Assembly (NCBI RefSeq): GCF_000204055.1
Contig: NW_006768809.1
Location: forward strand, 350,686-414,685
DNA: 64,000 nt
Reading direction: 5' to 3'
Source of the DNA: Melampsora larici-populina 98AG31
Lineage: Eukaryota; Basidiomycota; Pucciniomycetes; Pucciniales; Melampsoraceae
Part shown: piece by piece, positions 1 through 11,539 of the stretch
Layout: each line of letters opens with the position of its first letter
Position numbering within the stretch: the stretch's first letter is position 1
Translations under genes and position numbers: made by a program
Notes under the pieces: generated by a model
What the model was told of the DNA's origin: nothing
The model's input: only the letters and a program-made list of their open reading frames with translations
The model's database searches: none

Positions 1-240
1 CTAGGCTTATGTGGTCCTCTTCTCCAGTCGATCGACTGGAGAACAGGCCTAGGTGGTCCAAGTTCAATAGGAGGACCACCTTGGCTTATGTGGTCCTCTT
101 CTCCAGTCGATCGACTGGAGAACAGGCCTAGGTGGTCCAAGTTCAATGGGAGGACCACCTTGGCTTATGTGGTCCTCTTCTCCAGTCGATCGACTGGAGA
201 ACAGGCCTAGGTGGTCCAAGTTTAATAGGAGGACTACCTA
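1..240. repeat. 80-bp tandem palindromic satellite inside foldback copy 1
   Basis: About three units of an 80-bp repeat. Each unit contains the perfect palindrome CCAGTCGATCGACTGG and imperfect palindromes built on CCTAGGCTTAGGTGG. The array is cut by the window start, and a diverged unit follows at 240-330. Confidence 0.85.
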
Positions 241-901
241 GGCTTATTTAGTCCTCTTCTTCAGTCAATAAACTGGATAGAGTACCATGGGACCAGTTCC
301 AGGGCTTTTTCTCCAGTTTCTTGACTGGAGAAAAAGACCACCTAAGCCTAGGTGGTCTATCTAATAAAGTTTGACCACCTAGTCTTAGGCCTTCAAGGCT
401 GTTGTCTATATACCACCTAAGCCTGGGTGGTCAAATTTGATTACATGGACCACCCAGGCTTAGGTGGTCCTCTAGTGATCATGTTTGTCATTGTGTCCTT
501 TGATTGTGTTGCCTTTAATGAATTTTGTAATGGCAATATCAGTCATTGATATTGACTATGTGTACCATTGAGCAAAATCCCAGTCCACAACTGGTCACAT
601 GACCTTGTGTGTTTTGTTGTTTTTTACGTTTGTGAATTTTGACATGTTGAAAATTTGATTTCTTGAAATTTTCGTGTATTATTTGTGCCAAAGTGCCAAG
701 TCAATGGTTGTAATTTGAGTTGCGGTTTGCAAACAGGGGAAACTGGCAGAAAGTTTGGTTTTATCCCCAATACAGGGGGTTTCAGACCAGTATTTGAGTT
801 AAATCTGGTGTTTAATCCAGTTTTGTCAATTTCTGACCCGGGGATTCTGAAATTTCCAATTTTGAAATTCTATTTGTCACTTTGACACACCTCGCATTCC
901 G
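1..901 (+). mobile_element. Right arm of satellite-bearing foldback element, copy 1
   Basis: Only the right part of the element lies in the window. It runs from tandem palindromic repeats into a unique arm and ends at GCATTCCG (position 901). The same sequence, reverse-complemented and almost unchanged, forms the left arm of the complete copy at 55782-57658. The end was placed by comparison: the complete copy is flanked by TACATATGTA on both sides, whereas this copy continues with unrelated sequence (tagattgc), so the terminus is GCATTCCG. No transposase is encoded. The 66-codon open frame at 685-885 recurs in the other copy only because the DNA is repeated. Confidence 0.8.
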
Positions 902-2034
902 TAGATTGCTTTGTTGTCTTTCTTGAGCGAGATTGTCAATTTAGTTGTTGAATTGAAAAGTGTATGTAAATGAGCTCACTGATTTGGTGTCTCGATTAGA
1001 TCGATCCGTTTTTATCTGGTTCGATCTGTTTTGATTTGTTTCAATCTGATTCAATTCAATTTGGTGTGATTCGTTTTGAATTCATCCAATCCGATTGAAT
1101 GCAACACAGATACATCTTGATATTTAATGGGTACTGTGATTGGAGAAGACGATCTAATAAGAAATTTGATTTATTAGAGCTTCAACACGCACAAGCCATT
1201 GGATTGGATGAAGTGATTGAATCTCAACTGGTATTGATTGAATGATTAAACTGATGTGGAAGAACTTGTGAATGACTTCTGAGGAGTTTAAAATGGTATT
1301 GTTATTGGTCGATTATTTGCCCAAACTTGTACTGTTACGTATAAATCTAATAGACGACTCAAACATCAAAGAATGAAATAAGTCAAAGAAAAAGTCGATT
1401 GGTATGTCTGATTAAAAATTTCCTTTTGCCTTTAATTCTTAAACTGATTGAACGTGATGATTTGTAAACTGATCGAATTCATTTGATAGACCATCCTTGA
1501 ATCCACTTGGTCCGGCCATAATGAATGAGTTCCATAGGAAACATGGACCATAAGCTTGTGTAGGATTTGAAAGTCTTGCTTGAAGCCAAGATGAGGGATC
1601 ATATTCCGTTGAATGATAGCATGGGCCATTTGACATTATTTTCTCTAGTCCACTAACTGATGGAAGACTTTAGAGATCTTCATCCGAGTCATTACTATTG
1701 AGAGTATGATCTTGGTAGTGATTGAATGCAGCAGAAGTGAGACAGAAGGAATTGAGCATTAGGATTTGATGAATAGGTTCTTGGGTAAGGTCTGAAAGAA
1801 AGAGATAAAGAGTGGTATGCGTGTTGATTGATACAAAGTTATCTACACATACTAATGAGTGGAAGTCAGTTCACACATCATTCCATGAAATTCTAGAGAA
1901 GGGTGGAATTCAGCTCACCACAATCGAGTTGAAGTGGACCAAAAAAACAGCAACATTGTGTAAGCTTGAAAGAAGCTTGCATTTACGGTTTTGCTCGTAT
2001 TGGTGAACACAATCACTAACTCTGGACAATGAAG
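902..2034. other. Gene-less stretch, no recognised content
   Basis: AT-rich sequence with only short open frames and no domain, splice-linked exon series or RNA gene that I recognise. It probably belongs to the Helitron whose 5' end lies at 2265 on the minus strand, but no internal homology proves this. Confidence 0.4.
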
Positions 2035-2265
2035 AGGTGAGGTGATGGTGGATACGGCGGGTGAATACAGCAAGCGGGAGGATAGTGTGAAGACTGGTAG
2101 GTGGTAGTGAAATAATTAGATGAGAGGAATGAGGAGCCAATTTGGGGTGAAGCGCGTGGTAATCAGATTAAATGTGGTGAGCGTGTAAACCTGGAAATTG
2201 GTAGTAAGGATTGGGAGTTTAATCAGGTTTTGCCGGCGAACACGGTTTGCCTTTAACTTGTATGA
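2035..2265 (-). mobile_element. Helitron 5' terminal segment, copy 1
   Basis: On the minus strand the segment starts with TCATACAAGTTAAAGG next to an A and matches, over roughly 230 bp, the 5' end of the Helitron that interrupts the LINE at 36459. A third copy starts at 25718 on the minus strand. A 5' TC next to an A is the established Helitron 5' signature. No matching 3' end on this strand was found downstream, so the copy is truncated or interrupted. Confidence 0.7.
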
Positions 2266-2441
2266 TGATGTAAGACTACGTAAACAAATTATGTAACTAC
2301 TAATGATCTAATGATTCATGAGATAGTAGATGATGTAAGTTTGATGGAAAGCACACAACGTACAAATAGACAGTCAAGGGAAGAGTCCCACAATTAGTGA
2401 TCAGTACGTATTCCCAACAGAATGAAATTTGATTCAATGAT

Positions 2442-2468
2442 GCGGCGCCCGCCGCACAGTTGTGCTAG
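2442..2468 (+). mobile_element. Helitron 3' terminus (hairpin plus CTAG)
   Basis: The GC-rich hairpin GCGGCGCCCGCCGC (2442-2455) is followed after nine bases by CTAG (2465-2468) and then T. This is the Helitron 3' end pattern: a hairpin 10-12 bases before CTRR, inserted between A and T. Hairpin sequence and spacing are identical to the 3' end at 44158-44184. Its own 5' end was not found upstream in this window. Confidence 0.75.
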
Positions 2469-4052
2469 TGTTCTTTGTATACCCAATTCACACATTTCCT
2501 TTCAAGCCTGTTTGGTTGGTTCAAATCGAGTTAATGAGGAGATTAATTGATGGGAGTTGGTGGTAGAGATGCATTGTGAGATGGACAAATAACATCAGAT
2601 TGATGCCAATTGGCAAGTGATATGACGATGGGCCTTGTGAGCCCTTCTCTCATTGGTTTCCTGTAGATTGATATCTTGTTACATCACCTCCAGCACCTTC
2701 CTCCCAACCCATCTCAACCTGGACGGCAAGACGTATCGGGTCCTTCCAAGCAAGATAATCTGATATAAGACATCAAGAATATCACTCCAAGTGTAGTGGA
2801 AAATGTAGAGTAGATGTGGGGCAATTGTGAACTGGCTGACCTTCGTCCATAGACTGTCATTGTCTCCCATGCCTAAATCTCCAATTCTTTGTGCCCCCTT
2901 GACTGTTTGCCCATTAACTTGTTAGGCTATCTGTCTATGATCTTGCCCATTGCACTTTGAAAGTTTAGAAATAGATACAAAACAGTGGATCAGTTTGAAA
3001 GCCTCTCAATTCAAGTGGAATATGATGTGATGATCTGAGCTCCTTTTAGATATTGTACAAAGCGGGAACTGTGTGTCACCAACGGTATAAGGGCTAAGAG
3101 TGTTCCTGTATGAGGATGAATCAAAGCAAAAAGGAATTTGATGACTGATATTCAATCAAAAATCCTTCATGGTATACCACTCATGCGCAGGAAGTAAAGT
3201 TGAAGTATGAGAAACCAAAGATTAGGCAGACTCATGACCAACAAAAGTGTTCATGTGTACAATTCCCCAAGGCAAACAGGACAAGCTTTAAATTGCTGAG
3301 GTCAAGTTGATCTTGAGGCGTAGGCTTGAGAATCTCGAGCATGTTGACCGCATCATCTGTGGGCTCTTGAAAACCACTAATTGATCTTCGGACATCTGAT
3401 TGAGTGTATCAAAGTTGTAACTGTTAATCATATTTAGATCATAAGGACAAAGACAGACTGAGTTCCATCAGGACGGGGTTGGATAACGCACTCATCCAGA
3501 TTGACCACCAGACTGCTGATTCCATATCAAGATTTAGCTTCCTTTGCCAATCTGGTTGTGTAATCTTCGGCTGTGTCAGCCTGAGAACCATAGAAGATAC
3601 AAACTTTCTTCTCCTAAAAAACCAAACAGGAAAGGCTTTGGTCAAGAGTATTAGGTTGTACCAAATCAAGAAGAGGCTCAAACCTGCAATTGCATGACAA
3701 AGTCTCAACTCGCTTCTGGAAGGTCAGCAGACAAATTTCTGGCTTAAAGTTTTCATTGAGAGTTGGAACCTTTGGGTTTGAGGTTGTGGATTTACGTGAA
3801 GAGACAAGGAAGTAAAGCAAGATAAGTGCACGCGAGTGAAGGGACAAAGAGGTCGAGTTGGTATGGGTCATGATTGAAGTGTAGTTTGAGCAGATTGGAT
3901 TCATAATCAAACCCCTTTGAACCAAGATGTTCACTGGATTCCAAAATCTAAACGGAAGTTGAACTTGGATGTCAAAACCCCAATACTCTATCTCAACTTT
4001 TACTGTGGTGCACTTGAATGTTCACCGTCACTCTTTTCCCCTATGACAGTTG
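2469..4052. other. Gene-less stretch left of the KDZ element
   Basis: I see no convincing gene here. Overlapping short open frames on both strands around 3439-3934 show no recognisable domain. The stretch ends at the left copy of the KDZ target-site duplication. Confidence 0.4.
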
Positions 4053-4060
4053 TATAGCGG

Positions 4061-4135
4061 CACCTGTGGCTACCCGACCCCACGAGTATAAGCCGGTAGG
4101 AAAAATGACGTTCCCAGCGGCTAGTGGCCGTAACG
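4061..4135 (+). repeat. KDZ left terminal inverted repeat, outer block
   Basis: Inverted match to 24048-24126 with a few substitutions. The repeat is cut after CCGTAACG by a foldback element inserted at 4136. Confidence 0.88.
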
Positions 4136-4740
4136 CACTGTAAACATCATTCAACTTCCCCAATTTGGCAGAGGAAAATGATTAATAGTACAGTTTTTCA
4201 TAAAAGAATCTAATACTGCACACCTGGGCCATTTCACCCACACTACATATGTGCAGCAAGCTAAGTCAATAGTTGTCTATCATGTACATACAGGTCTGCT
4301 CAGTTTTTTGCCCATCAGAATAAATAAATCACATGTTATACCACATGTAACTTTTTCGACTGAAACTTTTTTCCCAAAAATTCACTACATATAATTCTGT
4401 AGCTGCTCAGGCAATATTGTTGAAGCTATGTCTTAGTAACAGAAAGTGTGTTACATGCAGTTGAGTTGATGAGATCACACCAAAACATTGAGTCAGTGTA
4501 TGTAGTCAATCTTTTGGAAGCTTTTTTCAATCTGAAAGAAGTTACAGCATGTATTACATATGAATAACTTGTCCTGATGAGCAGATAACTGAGCAGAACT
4601 GTATGTACATGATAACCACATATTCACTGAGCCTGCTACACATATGTAGTGTGGGTGTATGGCTCAGGTGGGAGTGATAGACCATTTATGACAAATCATA
4701 CTCCCAATCATTTTTCCCTGCCCACTTGGGGAACCCGAAT
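4136..4740 (+). mobile_element. Foldback element inserted in the KDZ left terminus (end in gap)
   Basis: Near-identical to the complete 623-bp element at 44852-45474, starting with CACTGTAAACATC. The last 13 bp or so (which would end in CAGTG) fall in the N gap. It encodes no protein. Its two halves form long imperfect inverted arms. Confidence 0.85.
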
Positions 4741-4840
4741 NNNNNNNNNNNNNNNNNNNNNNNNNNNNNNNNNNNNNNNNNNNNNNNNNNNNNNNNNNNN
4801 NNNNNNNNNNNNNNNNNNNNNNNNNNNNNNNNNNNNNNNN
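4741..4840. other. Assembly gap of 100 N
   Basis: A run of exactly 100 N, the usual placeholder for unknown length. By comparison with other copies it should hide the end of the foldback element, about 90 bp of KDZ terminal repeat and the left half of a CACTA-like element. Confidence 0.95.
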
Positions 4841-5222
4841 CGAAGAGATTACACATTTTGAGTCGAAACGAAAAGTTTGTAGTTCAGGAAATTAAGCTCT
4901 CTAATGCACCCCAAATCGAGTGTTTTGAGCCAGAATTGACAAAGTTATGGGGTTTTATAGTAATCAAAACTTTCTCTCAGCACTGATCAGCCAAATTCCA
5001 GCATCTGTTACAGGTGGTAATCTGGTGATTATGAGGGTTTATTGTTAGTACACTCACCAATATGAACCCCAAAAATACGGAAAAATATGCAGATTGGAGA
5101 TCTCATACCAAGGAACAGGATGCATATTTTTTCACATTTTTTGCTCTGTTTCTGACCTTTCCAGATTTTTGTATACAAATAATTTAATTTTCTGCCCAGA
5201 AAATGTTATGTTTCTTGTAGTG
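4841..5222 (+). mobile_element. Right half of an 816-bp CACTA-like element
   Basis: Matches the right half of the complete element at 8713-9528 and ends in CTTGTAGTG. The left half falls in the gap. The next three bases (TGT) are part of the KDZ repeat, so this element appears inserted in the KDZ terminus. Confidence 0.75.
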
Positions 5223-5500
5223 TGTGGCGCCGTCCGCCACTATATAATGGCTAATATGTCAAGGTCAGCCACAATATTGGAAATCCGCATCACACATATG
5301 TGAAATTCAATCACATATATGTGAATCCAATTCACACCCATGTGAATGTTGTCATTGCCACGGAATGTATATACAAAAAATACACCTATACCAAGGATTC
5401 ACACATATGTGAATTGATTCACGTGCAAATACAAAACAAGCCAATCCAAACAAATCACACATATGTGAATCCAATCACACATATGTGAATGCAATCACAT
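5223..5500 (+). repeat. KDZ left inverted repeat, inner block
   Basis: Starts TGTGGCGCCGTCCGCCAC and matches, inverted, the block ending at 23958 on the right side (TGTAGCGCC on the minus strand). The match runs through the first palindrome units and remains close to base-for-base over at least 270 bp. Confidence 0.85.
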
Positions 5501-6500
5501 ATATGTGGTTTCAATCACATATATGTGAATTGAGTTATGCGTAAATACAAAACACACCTATACCAACCAGTCACCCGTAGGTGAAAGTGTATCACCCTTA
5601 GGTGAAAGTGTATCACCCTTAGGTGAAAGTGTATCACCTGTATGTGAATATTAATCATTGATATTCACATACATGTAGATCAATCACATATATGTGAATT
5701 CCAATCACATATATGAATCACATATATGTGAATTTCAATCACATATAAGTGAACCTGAATCACATATATGCAAATCTCAATCACATGTATGTGATTGGTA
5801 TTCACATATATGTGAATCTGATTCACATGTACGCAAATCCCAGCTCCACATATGTGAATCTCAATCACATATATGTGAATCTCAATCACATATATGTGAA
5901 TCTCAATCACATATATGTGAATCTCAATCACATACATGTGAATCTCAATCACATATATGCGAATTGTATGTGATTGCCATCCACATATGAATCACATATA
6001 TGTGAATTTCAATCACATATATGCAAATCTCAATCACATGTATGTGATTGAAATTCACATATATGTGAATCTGATTCACATGTACGCCAATCCCAGCTCC
6101 ATATATGTGAATCTCAATCACATATATGTGAATCTCAATCACATACATGTGAATCTCAATCACATATATGTGAATTGTATGTGATTGCCATTCACATATA
6201 TGTGAAACTGATTCACATGTACGCAAATCCCAGCTCCATATATGTGAATCTCAATCACATATATGTGAATCTGATTCACATGTACGCAAATCCCAGCTCC
6301 ATATATGTGAATCTCAGTCACATATATGTGAATATCAATCACATATATGTGAATGATATTCACATATATGTGACTGAGAGTCACATGTACGCAAATCCCA
6401 GCTCCATATATGTGAATCTCAGTCACATATATGTGAATATCAATCACATATATGTGAATTCCAGTCACATATATGTGAATACCAATCACATACATGTGAA
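5292..6500. repeat. Left subterminal TCAC/GTGA palindrome array
   Basis: Dozens of units with the form TCAC-N6-GTGA-N7, period 21 bp. The usual core is ATATAT; ACATAT, ATACAT and others also occur. A sub-array at 5570-5640 uses cores CCGTAG and CCTTAG with linker AAGTGTA. A higher-order block containing GTACGCAAATCCCAGCTCC is repeated five times between 5830 and 6410. Long open frames here (HIYVN- or SHICE-type repeats) are by-products of the repeat and not genes. Confidence 0.9.
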
Positions 6501-6933
6501 TACCAATGTGCGAATTTAGGAATCCTAATCTGCGAATTTAGTCAATGCATATGTAAATAAAACACCCCTATAATAACCAAACACACATGTTAATATACAA
6601 TACATCATATTACACATATGGGAATCAGCTTCACCGCTACACTGCGGCATGCATTACATATGCCACCACACGTGCGTGATTGTCATTTTCAGTCACATAT
6701 AGACTTTGACCTCACAACCTCATCTACCCATATGTGAAGGCAAGCACATCAGGGGAATTTGCAATCAGTAATCTCATGAGATATATAGAAGACTCAAATT
6801 ACGAGGCTGATTCATCACAAATTAAATAAGAACAAGCTTTGAAAAAAAGAAGTCACAAGCGGGTTTTTTATTCAATTTATGATTCAAAAACCTATTCAAG
6901 ATTTTATAAGGTATAACAAGAAGGGACTGCTCA

Positions 6934-9900
6934 TTAATCATCATCTGAGATCACACCCTTCTCACAGTTTGGACGAGTGATCATGAAGCATTCCCTGCGC
7001 CATTGTTTATATACATCGATATTATCAGCAAACCAATCTTTCCAATCTTTGGCTTTAGGAGAACTGATGGTGCGCCAATCCGGATGGAGGTAAGGAATTG
7101 GTAGGGTGGGAGAAAACTTGAGGTCCAGAGAAATACAGTGAGTATCCCAGATGACGCCAAGAATGATTGGTCGAGTAGTACCTATTGGGGCTGAAAAAAA
7201 AGGTAAAGTTGTACATGATGCAGTAGCCACCAAGGAGTATGATATGACTGGTCTCTTGAAAGCATTTGCTATAACACAACAGCCACCGGGAATTGGATAC
7301 CACAACCTTTGTGGTGCGTGGTTCTTCCCATATTCCAGTATATTCAACATATGGGTGACAGTCGTGCCGGATGCGCTGAGTCTTGGCAACTGCTCCTTGT
7401 ACCATTCGTAGTTGGCTCGTACTTCGCTAGCCATCGTCGCTCGCACCTTCACAGCATCGCTTTCAGGACGTCCAAGTGACACCGCAACAGATGCAAAAGC
7501 ACAAAGTCCGTTCCCTTCGACATTTGTTGCCGATTTGACAAAAGGAATGAGCATCGTAGGCAGCTCTCTTAGAAAGTCCCACTTCTAAAAACGCCAGGCC
7601 AGGTATGTCAGTATATTAAAGATCGTGATATTGATACTCTGAAGGTTAGATACTCACAATCAACACTTGTTCCTCTGGGCTGGCATTTAAGAGCTTTTCT
7701 TCTTTTCGTTTTTTTTGTCTTTCAAGTTGTTCTTGTGCTTTGGCGGATATATTTTCAAGCGAAAACTAATAGGTATGTTAGCCAAATCCTATTTGATGAT
7801 TGCAAGCTTTGGAGACTGATCAAAGCTCCAAACAAGACTTACAGGTTCCGAATTTTTCGACCCCGGTGCAGGTTTTTTTGGCATCTCAGAACGTTTCGGG
7901 CGCTTGCTTACTGGGAGATCCTGCCAAACCAAAAGTAAGTATGTCAGAGCTTTGAAAAGAGAGCTTTGAAAAGTTGAACATTCAAAGCGGTCATCGACCT
8001 ACATTTTCATCCAAAGTTTGTGAGATCACTCTCACAGATTTGCGAGTCCCACGACCTCCATCTTTTATATTATCAGACGGGGTTGCCTTCTTCTCCGCAT
8101 GAGCCGCATGCCTAGTTCGAGTGGTGACAGGGGTTGGATCCGGATCCTCCCCCTGCGAGGTGAGGGGGGAGTCAGGTCTTTCAGGCCTAACTCCATTGTC
8201 TTCTATAGTGGCTTTTCCCTATCAATGGCAAACAATCAGCTATTCAATATAAAATATTGATCAATTCAAGGTTATAGACTAACCTTGCCACCATCCACTT
8301 CGTCTTCTTTGCGTGATCGGGATTCGATGCTAGTTTGGACCTTCTTGGTTACTTTCTAAAAGATATTAAAAAAACAATCATCTACCCAACTAATGTAAAA
8401 TACTGATCAAATAAAAATTATATACTAACGTTGCCAGCGTCCTCTTCATCTTCATCTTCTTCTTCGGGGGTTTGTGAAGAAATGCTGGCTTTGCCCTTCT
8501 CCGTAAATTTCTAAATGACATTAAACAAAGATTCAGATACCCAACTATGTTCAATACTGATCGAACATAGATTATAAGAACAAAAATTTTAAACTAACCG
8601 TGCCAGCATCCTCTTCTTCTCCATCTTCTTCTTTGGGAAGTCGGGATATGGTGCCCGTTTTGCCCTTATTCGTAACTTCCTAAAAGACATTAAACAAACA
8701 ATCAGATACCCACATTACACAAAATATAATATTTTCTGGGCAGAAAATTAAATTATTGATACACAAAAATATTGAGAGGCCAGGAGAAGGGCAAAAAATA
8801 AATAAAAATATGCATCTTGTTCCCTGCGGTGAGAGCTTCACTCTCCATATTTTTCCATATTTTTACAGTCCGTATTGATAAGTGTACTAACAATAAACCT
8901 TCATAATCATCCAATTACAACCTGTAACAAGCACTGAAATTTGGCTCATTAGTGTTTACAGAAACTTTTGATTTCTGAAAACGCCTATAACTTTGTCAAA
9001 TCTGCCTCAAAACACTCGATTTTAAGTGCATTAGACAGCTGACCTCTTCCTCTCGAACTTTAATAAGATCAAGAACTATGTAGCTAGTATGGTAATCATT
9101 CTATAGATCTGTATGTACAAATGTATAAAAAAGATGACATCTTTTCTAGCAGACCAGCATGCTGTGTGGTCCCATTATGAACTATTTGGAGGACAATTCC
9201 AGCTTACCAATGCACCCAAAATCGAGCGTTTTGGACCGGAATTGAAAAAGTTATGAGTATTTTCAGAAATCAAAAGTTTCTCTAAACACTAATGAGCCAA
9301 ATTTCAGTGCTTGTTACAGGTTGTAATTGGATGATTGTGAAGGTTTATTGTTAGTACACTTATCAATATGGACTGTAAAAATACGGAAAAATATGCAGAG
9401 TGAAGCTCTCAACGCAGGGAACAAGATGCATATTTTTATTCATCTTTTGCTCTCCTCCTGGCCTCTCAATATTTTTGTGTATCAATAATTTAATTTTCTG
9501 CCCAGAAAATATTATCTTTCTTGTAGTGCCAACTAATGTTCAATACTGATCTTATAAAAATTATAAACAAACCTTCTCAGCATCCTCTTCTTCTTCTTCA
9601 TCTTTGGGTGATCGGGATATGATGCTCGCTTCGCCCTTCTTTTTTCCTTCCTAAAACATATCAAACAAACAATCATGAGGAACGAATGCTTGAGAGGTTT
9701 AATCACAAACATTCGCACTCATACAAGAAGAACTCACAATCTTGGCTGAAACTTGGTCGTCTTTTGTTGAATCGTAAAGCACCTTGGTGATTTCGCAATC
9801 TCGTATGAATTGTCTGATCAGCAAGCGTTGGGTTTTCTCATCAAACTTCTTCATCATATTCTTGAGGGTCTTGTAATCATCAACAGCTTCTTGATCACTT

Positions 9901-10499
9901 TCGTCGGGGTCTTCAGATTCATAAGTAAGGTCAAGAACAATGGCATCACTTCGTTGTTTTCGTTTCTTAGCCTGAGTGGGTACCAGAGACGGAAGCTTAG
10001 GTGGTTTCAAGTTCGGTATGGGGCCATGATTGTGATTAGGATGATCGATAACGATCAACCACGTTTTGCTACTGGTTTGGTATTTTGCGGAAACTATGAA
10101 AGGACAAGTCGGAATCGAGGCGTGTGGATCTTTCGCTAGCTTCTGCAGTTGCTTTTGATTTGGGCCTTGGATACATTTCCATTTTTTGAACCTTGCCTTT
10201 GAATCCATGGATGATAAAGCGTAATCATTCGAGTGGGCAAAGTTCTTGAGAAATATCTCAGCAGCCGCGCTGCTTTCATAGGATCCTCCTGCAGGAGGAC
10301 AAGGAAGAGTTGGATTGGCACTAGTCGAAGAATCGGCAGAAGTGTTATTGGCACTGTTCATATTGGCAGGATTCGTATTGGTAGGATTCGTATCGGCAGG
10401 ATTCGTATCAGCAGGATTCTTATCGGCAGGATTCATATCGGCAGGATTCGTATCGGCAGTAGGGTCAGAGCTAATGGTCGGATTAGTTTTTGGGTCCAT
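6934..10499 (-). CDS. FAR1-type zinc-finger protein with C-terminal OTU protease domain
   Basis: A multi-exon gene of about 700 residues. Exon 1 (10499-9738) begins with a degenerate NPAD/TNP repeat of about 30 residues. A FAR1/WRKY-GCM1-like finger follows near residues 100-160: a Cys in WKCIQG, Cys-Pro-Phe, then HPNHNH. Next come four duplicated acidic exons (9650-9573, 8679-8599, 8510-8430, 8355-8284), a linker exon ending in LDEN, two lysine-rich exons, and the OTU exon (7584-6934). In the OTU domain the Cys motif reads GNGLCAF where families usually have GDGNCGF, and the His motif reads THCISLDLK. All joins keep frame with GT..AG borders. FAR1 fingers bind DNA and OTU domains cleave ubiquitin-type bonds; here they lack a transposase core. 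The gene sits in the left third of the KDZ element. The changed Asp and Asn beside the Cys leave activity uncertain. Confidence 0.75.
8284..9650 (-). repeat. Four tandemly duplicated exon-intron modules
   Basis: Exons of 78, 81, 81 and 72 bp, all phase 0, each preceded by ...TTTTAG and followed by GTTAGT or GTTTGT. Each encodes a short basic-to-acidic peptide with the pattern K-G-K-x-S-I-x-S-R-x-x-K-E-E-D...A-G. The adjoining introns are also similar to one another, so whole exon-intron units were duplicated. The oldest-looking intron carries an inserted 816-bp element. Confidence 0.85.
8713..9528. mobile_element. 816-bp CACTA-like non-autonomous element in an intron
   Basis: Right end CTTGTAGTG, left end CATTACACAAAA (a diverged CACTACAAGAAA). 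The 3-bp duplication CCA is found at 8710-8712 and 9529-9531. The arms of about 380 bp are inverted copies and contain the AGAAAATTAAATTATTGAT block. There is no coding capacity. CACTACAAGAAA-type ends with 3-bp duplications are the mark of CACTA (En/Spm) elements. Confidence 0.85.
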
Positions 10500-10574
10500 C
10501 TTGAGGTGAGGAATTGAGGTAGGTGAAAAATGAAGAATTCGATTTGAAGGGGTAGAGAAGTAGGGGTGTTGGTT

Positions 10575-11225
10575 GAAAATTCGTTCACCCCAATGTGGGT
10601 GAACTTACATTTCACATATACGGGAAATCTAAGTTCACCCACATGTGACAGAGGTACACATACGTAATCTGCCATCACACATATGTGTTGGACAGTCACA
10701 TAGTGTGATATGGCAGATTACGTATGTGTACCTTCCTTCCCATATACGTGAATGTGGATCACATATATGTGAAGCACACATATAGATTCACATATGGGTG
10801 AATATGTTTCACATATGGGTGAATATGCTTCACATATATGTGATGCACATTCAGCCCATATGTGATCCACATTCACGCATATGTGAAACATATTCACCCA
10901 TATGTGAAACATATTCACCTATATGTGAAACATATTCACGCATATGTGAATTTGGATCACATATATGTGACCACACATATAAATTCACATATGCGTGAAT
11001 ATGTTTCACATACGCGTGAATACATTTCACATATATGTGAAACATATTCACGCATATGTGAAACATATTCACGCATATGTGAATTTAGATCCACACATAT
11101 AAATTCACATATGCGTGAATATGTTTCACATCAGCGTGAATACATTTCACATATGCGTGCATATGTTTCACATATCAAAATCATATTCACGCATATGTGA
11201 AACACATTCACATATATGTGAGACT
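10575..11225. repeat. Intergenic TCAC/GTGA palindrome array
   Basis: The same construction as the subterminal arrays, lying between the divergent-side ends of the FAR1/OTU gene and the next gene. Cores vary (CCATAT, GCATAT, ATATGC, ATACGC, ATATAT), while linkers are 7 bp (AACATAT, ATATGTT, ATACATT). It begins about 75 bp upstream of the FAR1/OTU start codon, so it could act in that promoter (inference). Confidence 0.88.
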
Positions 11226-11539
11226 TTAATAATATTCTCACATAGGACACTTTATCTCACTCTCTCAGCCGGCCTTGTTCTACATAAGTAAGTCTCAATG
11301 AAAGATTGAGACTGACAAAGAAAAATAAAATAAAATTTCATATTGATCCGATTTCATAATTCAATCAATTTGATTTCGACATCTGAAACTATCAAAAATA
11401 TAGAATATAGGCAAAAACTTTCATGATTTTCTACTTGCTTATGTCGTGGTCAAACCTTCAAAATGAATGATAAAACAAGGTGCAAGTTGACGGTTTTGAG
11501 TCTTTCGAGCATGTTGAGCAGCAAGGCATTGCAGTTGTT

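Noticed and set aside
4649..4986. Open frames spanning the N gap
   Set aside because: They consist largely of undefined residues and have no support on either side.
5292..6500. Regular short repeats with spacers, resembling a CRISPR array
   Set aside because: Repeats are palindromes with 7-base linkers, not 25-40-base repeats with unique spacers. There are no cas genes, and the genome is eukaryotic.
5300..6519. Long open frames with HIYVN/SHICE/IHIYVIE repeats on both strands
   Set aside because: They arise because a 21-bp repeat unit is a multiple of three and contains no stop. Frames exist on several frames and strands at once, which marks them as by-products. The same applies at 10718-11200 and 22856-23650.
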